A stretch of DNA of 10,897 bases from Peptoniphilaceae bacterium (GTDB lineage: Bacteria > Bacillota > Clostridia > Tissierellales > Peptoniphilaceae). Location: the NCBI GenBank assembly GCA_902363535.1, contig CABJAE010000025.1, forward strand, positions 1 through 10,897, given 5' to 3'. The position numbers and the translations under genes are program-made. The notes under the pieces were generated by a model. That model did not search any database, was not told the DNA's origin, and saw only the letters and a list, made by a program, of their open reading frames with translations. This document shows, one piece after another, positions 7,420 through 10,897 of this stretch (the first letter of the stretch is position 1; every line of letters starts with the position of its first letter).

Positions 7420-7836
7420 GTGGCAAAGAAAGAATATTACCTTTATGTAAAAGGCAAAGCCGTACCTGTAAGTGAAGAAGTCTACAAAGCCTATTGGAAG
7501 ATAACAGAGCATGAAAAGTATCTCCAAAGAAAAGATTGGAAGCATAATGTAATACCATTTTCGGCACTGGATCATGATGGACACTTTGTAGATAACATCA
7601 TAGATGAAAAGATAGACTTAGAAAAAATTGTAGAAGTAAAAATGCGAATTGAAGAACTTCATAAAGCATTAAATACTCTTACAAAAGAAGAACGAGAACT
7701 AATGGAAGCCATCTTCTACAAAGAAGAAAGTCTAAGGTCAATCAGCAGAAGAGAGAAAGTTACACATCAAGCAATCAGTGGGAGGAGGGATAGGATTTTA
7801 GAAAAACTGAGAAAGATTTTAGAAGATAAAATCTAA
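7420..7836 (+). CDS. Sigma-70 region 4-like protein of mobile elements
   Basis: A 138-residue protein starting at GTG 7420 with AGGAGG at 7406-7411, eight bases away. The C-terminal half resembles sigma-70 region 4: LHKALNTLTKEERELMEAIF, then a helix-turn-helix near residues 105-130 (SLRSISRREKVTHQAISGRRDRI) and a basic end. There is no recognisable region 2, so it is unlikely to melt promoters alone; it may instead be a regulator using a sigma-type DNA-binding domain. Proteins of this size and layout are common near relaxase genes in ICEs and mobilizable elements of Bacillota, with Tn916 Orf7 a comparable case. The N-terminus (KKEYYLYVKGKAVPVSEEVYKAYWKITEHEKY) is typical of these element proteins. 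Inferred role: control of element genes. Confidence 0.8.
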   Translation: MAKKEYYLYVKGKAVPVSEEVYKAYWKITEHEKYLQRKDWKHNVIPFSALDHDGHFVDNIIDEKIDLEKIVEVKMRIEELHKALNTLTKEERELMEAIFYKEESLRSISRREKVTHQAISGRRDRILEKLRKILEDKI

Positions 7837-7843
7837 AAACTTG

Positions 7844-7879
7844 GAAAGGTTAAGTGTCAAAAAAGGTGCTTAACCTTTC
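7844..7879 (+). other. Strong hairpin between sigma-like and DUF3847-like genes
   Basis: GAAAGGTTAAG (7844-7854) and CTTAACCTTTC (7869-7879) form a perfect 11-bp inverted repeat. Three further wobble pairs and one C-G pair could close the loop down to AAAAAA at 7859-7864. The downstream TTTATGG is a poor T-run, so this is more likely a processing, attenuation or protein-binding structure than a full terminator. It starts 8 bases after the sigma-like stop codon. Confidence 0.6.
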
Positions 7880-7919
7880 TTTATGGAAACAAGCAGATAC
7901 CAAAACGGAGGAATTAAAA

Positions 7920-8249
7920 ATGAAGAAAGAAAAAACATTACAGGAAGTACAGGAACAAATTTCTGAACTTCAGGAAGAAAGAGAAAAGTGCGATGTAAAG
8001 CTGAAACAATTACAAAATCAAGGCAAAAAATTAGAAAAACTGGCAAATGAAAAGGAACGAAAAAGAAGAAATCACAGGCTCATACAAAGAGGCTTGATAG
8101 TAGAAAGAGTAATTGAAAATTCCCTTATGTTTGCCAATGAGGAGATAGAAGAACTACTTAAAGTTGCTACTGATACAGAAGAATACAGACAAGCCTATGA
8201 AGAAATGATAAATGGAAAAGATATGGAAGATGAAACAGATATTGAGTGA
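7920..8249 (+). CDS. Small coiled-coil protein, DUF3847-like, upstream of the relaxase
   Basis: A 109-residue charged protein from ATG 7920. The first 45 residues (MKKEKTLQEVQEQISELQEER onward) form a predicted coiled coil; then comes a basic KERKRRNHRLIQRGLIVERVIE segment and an acidic end. This pattern matches DUF3847 proteins that sit next to MobA/MobL genes in Bacillota elements. An in-frame GTG at 7854 would add 22 residues, but that codon lies inside the hairpin at 7844-7879. ATG 7920 has GGAGG at 7907-7911 with an eight-base spacer, so I chose it. The basic RKRRNHRL stretch could bind DNA; a relaxosome accessory role at the adjacent oriT is my inference. Function is not established. 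Confidence 0.7.
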   Translation: MKKEKTLQEVQEQISELQEEREKCDVKLKQLQNQGKKLEKLANEKERKRRNHRLIQRGLIVERVIENSLMFANEEIEELLKVATDTEEYRQAYEEMINGKDMEDETDIE

Positions 8250-8257
8250 ACAGAATA

Positions 8258-8274
8258 AAAAAACTTAGTTTTTT
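8258..8274. terminator. Small A/T hairpin after the DUF3847-like gene
   Basis: AAAAAAC (8258-8264) and GTTTTTT (8268-8274) pair around TTA, nine bases after the stop codon. An A-run on one side and a T-run on the other could make it a weak bidirectional terminator, but the stem has a single G-C pair. It also marks the left edge of the oriT-like region. Confidence 0.35.
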
Positions 8275-8276
8275 CA

Positions 8277-8360
8277 GAAGCTCCCTGCAAGGGCAAAAAG
8301 CTTCGCAGAACGCAAAGCACCCTTTAGGGTGTATAATTGCGCCCTTAGAAAAACTAAGGG
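8277..8360 (+). other. oriT: Probable origin of transfer (oriT), MobQ/IncQ-type
   Basis: This region holds nested inverted repeats and a nick-like sequence just before the relaxase gene. In order: GAAGCT (8277-8282) with AGCTTC (8299-8304) enclosing CCCT/AGGG (8283-8286/8290-8293); CACCCT (8318-8323) with AGGGTG (8326-8331); then TATAATTGCGCCCTTA (8332-8347); then CCCTTAG (8342-8348) with CTAAGGG (8354-8360). The core TGCGCCCTTA matches the IncQ/RSF1010-type nick region known from MobQ relaxase systems (consensus about TAAGTGCGCCCT), and an inverted repeat immediately 5' of the nick is also family-typical. Transfer would start by cleavage near the GCGCCC step by the MobA protein encoded downstream. 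The exact nick is not determinable here. Confidence 0.75.
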
Positions 8361-8408
8361 ATTTTAGCAAGTATTAAAAAATCCAAAACTTAATAAAAAT
8401 ATACGGAT

Positions 8409-8453
8409 AAAGCAGATAGGAAAAGATACAAAAAATAGCCTGTCTGCTTTTTT
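8409..8453 (+). terminator. Rho-independent terminator between oriT and mobA
   Basis: AAAGCAGATAGG (8409-8420) and CCTGTCTGCTTT (8439-8450) pair over 12 positions with one G-U, around an 18-base A-rich loop, and run into TTTTTT (8448-8453). It lies 43 bases before the relaxase start. It would stop transcription coming from the sigma/DUF3847 genes through oriT, so mobA may depend on readthrough or on an unseen promoter. No clear promoter is visible between it and mobA. Confidence 0.75.
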
Positions 8454-8496
8454 CCTTTACCTAAAAACAAATAAAAAATGAAAGGAGCTTATGAAG

Positions 8497-10149
8497 ATGG
8501 CAGAAACATTTCACTTTAATATTTCCATGATAAGCAGAGGAAAAAGTAAATCGGCAGTTGCAAGTGCAGCATATATCTCTTGTGAGAAAATCAAAAATGA
8601 ATGGGATGGAGAAGTTCATGACTATCATAATAAAAAAGGACTTTTACATTCAGAAATCTTCTTGCCGGAGAATGTTCCCATAGCATTAAAAGATAGAACT
8701 ACTTTATGGAATAGCGTTGAACTAAATGAGAAAGCAAGTAACGCACAGCTTGCAAGAAACTTCATTATCGCCTTACCAAAAGAATTATCCTTTGAAGAAA
8801 ATAAGAAACTCATTACCGACTTCATACAAGAAAATTTTGTATCAAAAGGAATGATAGCAGACCTTGCAATCCATGATGAAAGTGATGAAGAAAATAATAA
8901 TATCCATGCACATATTATGACTACCCTCAGACCAATCAATGAAAAAGGAGAGTGGCAGGCAAAAAGCAAAAAAGAATATGTAATTGATGAAAATGGAGAA
9001 AAGATAAAACTAAAAAGCGGGAACTACAAAACAAGAAAAGTAGAGCTGACAGACTGGAACAATAAAGGAAACGCAGAGAAATGGAGAGAGAATTTTGCAA
9101 GACTTTGTAATCAGTATTTAGAAAAAAATCATCAAGAAAAGAGAGTGGATCATCGTTCCTACAAAAGGCAAGGGATAGAAGAAATCCCAACCATTCACAT
9201 GGGAGCAAGTGCCAGTGCCTTAGAGAAAAAAGGAATCGAAACCGACAAAGGAAACATCAACAGAGAAATAAAAAAACATAACTCTTTAGTAAAAGCTATC
9301 AAGAACAAGATAAAAGAAATCACTTCTTGGATAGACTCTTTACTTGGAAATCTGCAAGCAAAATACGATGGGTATAAACAGACCAAGAAAGATGAACTGG
9401 AGAACAAAGCAGAACTCTTTAACCTTTATGAATATATTTCTATCTACAACGAAATACAGGGAGAAAAAACAAAAAATCTATCCTACTATGGACAGATAAA
9501 AAAGGGAAATGCAGACCTAAAGAGATTTGTAAAAGCAATCTACTATCTAAAAGATAATCATCTTCAAACCATAGCAGACCTACAAGAAAAAGTTTTTGAA
9601 CTGGCAAAGCAAAGTAAAAAGATAAGTGAAGATATTCAAAGCAAAACCCAAAGAATAAAGGAGTTAAATCGTTGCTTTATTTGTGCAGACATCATCAAAG
9701 AAAATAAGGCGGTATATCAGGAATATAAAGATAAAACTTTTCTTAAAGATAAATTTTACAATTCACATAAAGATGAAATTGAAAACTACAAAAAAGCAAG
9801 AAAGACTATAGAAAAATTTACTGGAACATCAGCTATAAAGTCGAGTGATTGGCAGAAAGAAATATCAAGCCTTGAAAAAGAGATACAAGACTTAACTGAA
9901 GATAAAGCTAAAGTTCAAGACGAATTTAAGCAGATAGATCATATCAAATATGCAGTAAAGATTGTGGGTGACGAGTATGGAATAGATTTATCTATAGAGA
10001 TAGACAAGGCAATTAAGAGGGGAGATAAACCAAGTGTAATTGCACAACTGAAAAAATTTCAAGAGCAAGAGGAAAGAAAGGGTCAGTACAAACAAAAAGC
10101 AAAAGAAAAGGCTAAAGAAAATTATAAAAATAAAGGGGAGGAAAGATAA
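8497..10149 (+). CDS. mobA: MobA/MobL family relaxase (MobQ type)
   Basis: A 550-residue protein with an N-terminal relaxase domain (about residues 1-230). It opens MAETFHFNISMISRGKSKSAVASAAY, where Tyr26 is the expected catalytic tyrosine. The three-histidine metal motif is visible as H126-D and N-x-H137-x-H139 in NNIHAHIMTTLRP. The HRSYKRQG and PTIHMGASASALEKKG segments are also family-typical. Residues about 245-550 are charged and helical with long coiled coils and no primase domain. I prefer ATG 8497 over ATG 8491 because AGGAG at 8483-8487 is only three bases from 8491 but nine from 8497. Role: nicks oriT, stays bound to the 5' end and leads the strand into the recipient through a helper conjugation system. 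It lies immediately downstream of the oriT-like region and two bases before the replisome-organizer gene. Confidence 0.93.
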   Translation: MAETFHFNISMISRGKSKSAVASAAYISCEKIKNEWDGEVHDYHNKKGLLHSEIFLPENVPIALKDRTTLWNSVELNEKASNAQLARNFIIALPKELSFEENKKLITDFIQENFVSKGMIADLAIHDESDEENNNIHAHIMTTLRPINEKGEWQAKSKKEYVIDENGEKIKLKSGNYKTRKVELTDWNNKGNAEKWRENFARLCNQYLEKNHQEKRVDHRSYKRQGIEEIPTIHMGASASALEKKGIETDKGNINREIKKHNSLVKAIKNKIKEITSWIDSLLGNLQAKYDGYKQTKKDELENKAELFNLYEYISIYNEIQGEKTKNLSYYGQIKKGNADLKRFVKAIYYLKDNHLQTIADLQEKVFELAKQSKKISEDIQSKTQRIKELNRCFICADIIKENKAVYQEYKDKTFLKDKFYNSHKDEIENYKKARKTIEKFTGTSAIKSSDWQKEISSLEKEIQDLTEDKAKVQDEFKQIDHIKYAVKIVGDEYGIDLSIEIDKAIKRGDKPSVIAQLKKFQEQEERKGQYKQKAKEKAKENYKNKGEER

Positions 10150-10151
10150 AA

Positions 10152-10897
10152 ATGGCAGACAACAGAAGATACTATTGGTTAAAATTGAAAGAAGATTTTT
10201 TTACAGATAAGAGAATCAAAAGGCTAAGAAAAATATCAGGAGGAGATACCTATACAATCATTTATCTTAAATTGCTTTTACTTAGCTTAAAAGATAGTGG
10301 GAAGCTGTATTATGATGGAGTAGAAACAGACTTTATCAAAGAGCTTGCCTTAACGATTGATGAAACGGAAGATGATGTAATGGTTATAGTGAACTATCTT
10401 ATGGCACAAGGATTGATGGAGATAATCACAGAAAATGACGAGTATTTTTTAACAGAAATCCCAAGTCTTATAGGTTCAGAAACAGCGTCTACAAGGCGTT
10501 CGAGAAAATCGAGAGGACAAAAAGCGTTGCAATGCAACACTAATGCAACACATTGCAACCTTTTGCAACAAAATTGCAACGGAGATATAGAGAAAGAAAT
10601 AGATATAGAGTTAGAAAAAGAGGGGGAGATAGAAAAAATATCCCCCGTTTTTTATGGAGAATATAAAAATGTTTCCTTAACAGATGAAGAATATGGAAAG
10701 TTAAAGGATAAAATGCAAGGTCATAGGGAGAAAATGATAGAAAAGCTTTCGACTTATATGCAAAGCACAGGAAGAAACTACAAAGACCATTATGCGACCT
10801 TAATTCATTGGTATGAACAAGATAAAGGGAAATTAAAGGAGTGTAGTAAATCAACAGTATATACCCTTGAAGATTATGACAAGGGAGAACATTTATA
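10152..10897 (+). CDS. Phage-type replisome organizer / replication initiator (reaches window edge)
   Basis: ATG 10152 has GGAGG at 10137-10141 and starts two bases after the relaxase stop. The frame stays open for 248 codons to the edge. The N-terminus (MADNRRYYWLKLKEDFFTDKRIKRLRKISGGDTY, then KLLLLSLKDSGKLYY) matches the Phage_rep_org_N replisome-organizer domain, a winged-helix DNA-binding module over about residues 5-120. A low-complexity linker (about 122-165) is encoded by TGCAAC repeats and a purine tract. A C-terminal helical domain (about 170-245) follows, ending TLEDYDKGEHL. The last two bases are TA, so the next base may complete a stop codon; such proteins often end near a YDKGE-type motif. 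Role: recognises the origin and recruits the helicase loader/helicase, allowing replication of the excised element. A DnaC-like loader gene would be expected next. Confidence 0.85.
   Translation, partial: MADNRRYYWLKLKEDFFTDKRIKRLRKISGGDTYTIIYLKLLLLSLKDSGKLYYDGVETDFIKELALTIDETEDDVMVIVNYLMAQGLMEIITENDEYFLTEIPSLIGSETASTRRSRKSRGQKALQCNTNATHCNLLQQNCNGDIEKEIDIELEKEGEIEKISPVFYGEYKNVSLTDEEYGKLKDKMQGHREKMIEKLSTYMQSTGRNYKDHYATLIHWYEQDKGKLKECSKSTVYTLEDYDKGEHL
10527..10580 (+). repeat. Iteron-like TGCAAC repeats inside the replisome-organizer gene
   Basis: Six TTGCAA/TGCAAC units lie in 54 bases, with their G at 10529, 10534, 10545, 10555, 10565 and 10576. The last five full TGCAAC units are spaced 11, 10, 10 and 11 bases apart, which is one DNA helical turn. 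The units fall in all three reading frames of the gene, so the protein sequence is not itself repeated and the constraint appears to be on DNA. In lambda-type systems the initiator binds such repeats within its own gene. Confidence 0.8.
10581..10640 (+). other. Purine-rich strand-asymmetric tract next to the iterons
   Basis: By hand count this 60-base stretch has no C and only nine T on the + strand; the rest are A or G. It starts immediately after the last iteron. It encodes an acidic/basic linker (EKEIDIELEKEGEIEK). An asymmetric, easily melted purine tract beside iterons resembles the lambda origin layout, so it may be the unwinding region. Confidence 0.5.
10622..10653 (+). other. Intragenic hairpin GGGGGA/TCCCCC followed by a T-run
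   Basis: GGGGGA (10622-10627) and TCCCCC (10641-10646) make a 6-bp stem with a 13-base A-rich loop, followed by G and six T. It has the form of an intrinsic terminator although it lies within the coding region. It closes the right side of the purine tract and could be part of the origin or limit transcription. Confidence 0.4.

Noticed and set aside
7282..7584. Reverse-strand 100-codon hydrophobic frame across the terminator and the sigma-like gene
   Set aside because: It runs through a strong + strand terminator and the start of a recognisable gene and has no clear ribosome binding site; hydrophobicity is the expected mirror of a Lys/Glu-rich gene.
7854..7919. GTG 7854 as start of the DUF3847-like gene
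   Set aside because: It lies inside a strong hairpin, and ATG 7920 has a better placed GGAGG; the extra residues do not resemble the family's N-terminus.
8167..8370. Reverse-strand 67-codon frame over the oriT-like region
   Set aside because: Cys/Phe/Leu-rich product without a motif that crosses the inverted repeats and a confident + strand gene end.
10527..10580. CRISPR array
   Set aside because: The repeats are six bases with 4-5 base spacing; no CRISPR-length repeats or spacers and no cas genes.
10394..10854. Reverse-strand frames of 61 and 104 codons in the replisome-organizer gene
   Set aside because: Cys/Phe/Leu-rich mirror translations; the + strand frame has clear domain similarity and a good ribosome binding site.

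Overview
The window is AT-rich and dense with genes, and every convincing gene reads on the + strand. Strong AGGAGG-type ribosome binding sites, heavy AGA/AAA/GAA codon use and the gene families present point to a low-GC Gram-positive anaerobe (Bacillota, Clostridia/Tissierellia type). The relaxase, oriT-like region and replisome-organizer gene show that this is part of an integrative mobilizable/conjugative element or a plasmid-like island rather than ordinary core chromosome.

Left part (1-7302): after the last 49 codons of an unidentified Lys/Glu-rich protein comes a self-contained cargo operon. It encodes a TetR regulator, two half-size ABC exporter-fold proteins of the YbtP/YbtQ-IrtA/IrtB type, and a complete energy-coupling-factor (ECF) importer: a fused double ATPase, an EcfT transmembrane protein and an MptD/Trep_Strep-type S component. 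The genes are overlapping or tightly spaced. The half-site AATA(C/T)TGAAT occurs as inverted repeats over the tetR promoter and again just before the first ABC gene, so the TetR protein probably controls both itself and the transporters. The likely role is uptake of a small metal-binding or other scarce compound; the substrate cannot be read from sequence.

Junction (7154-7419): a 35-codon ORF, a possible promoter and a strong rho-independent terminator separate cargo from mobility genes. The terminator's 3' arm and T-run are complementary to the Shine-Dalgarno region of the next gene.

Right part (7420-10897): a sigma-70 region-4-like protein, a small DUF3847-like protein, an intergenic region with nested inverted repeats and a MobQ/IncQ-type nick sequence (oriT), a MobA/MobL relaxase, and a replisome organizer that runs to the window edge. 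Inside the replisome-organizer gene lies a run of TGCAAC repeats spaced 10-11 bp apart, followed by a 60-base stretch without C on the + strand. This resembles the lambda-type arrangement of a replication origin embedded in the initiator gene. The relaxase would nick at oriT for transfer, and the replisome organizer would start replication at its own internal repeats.
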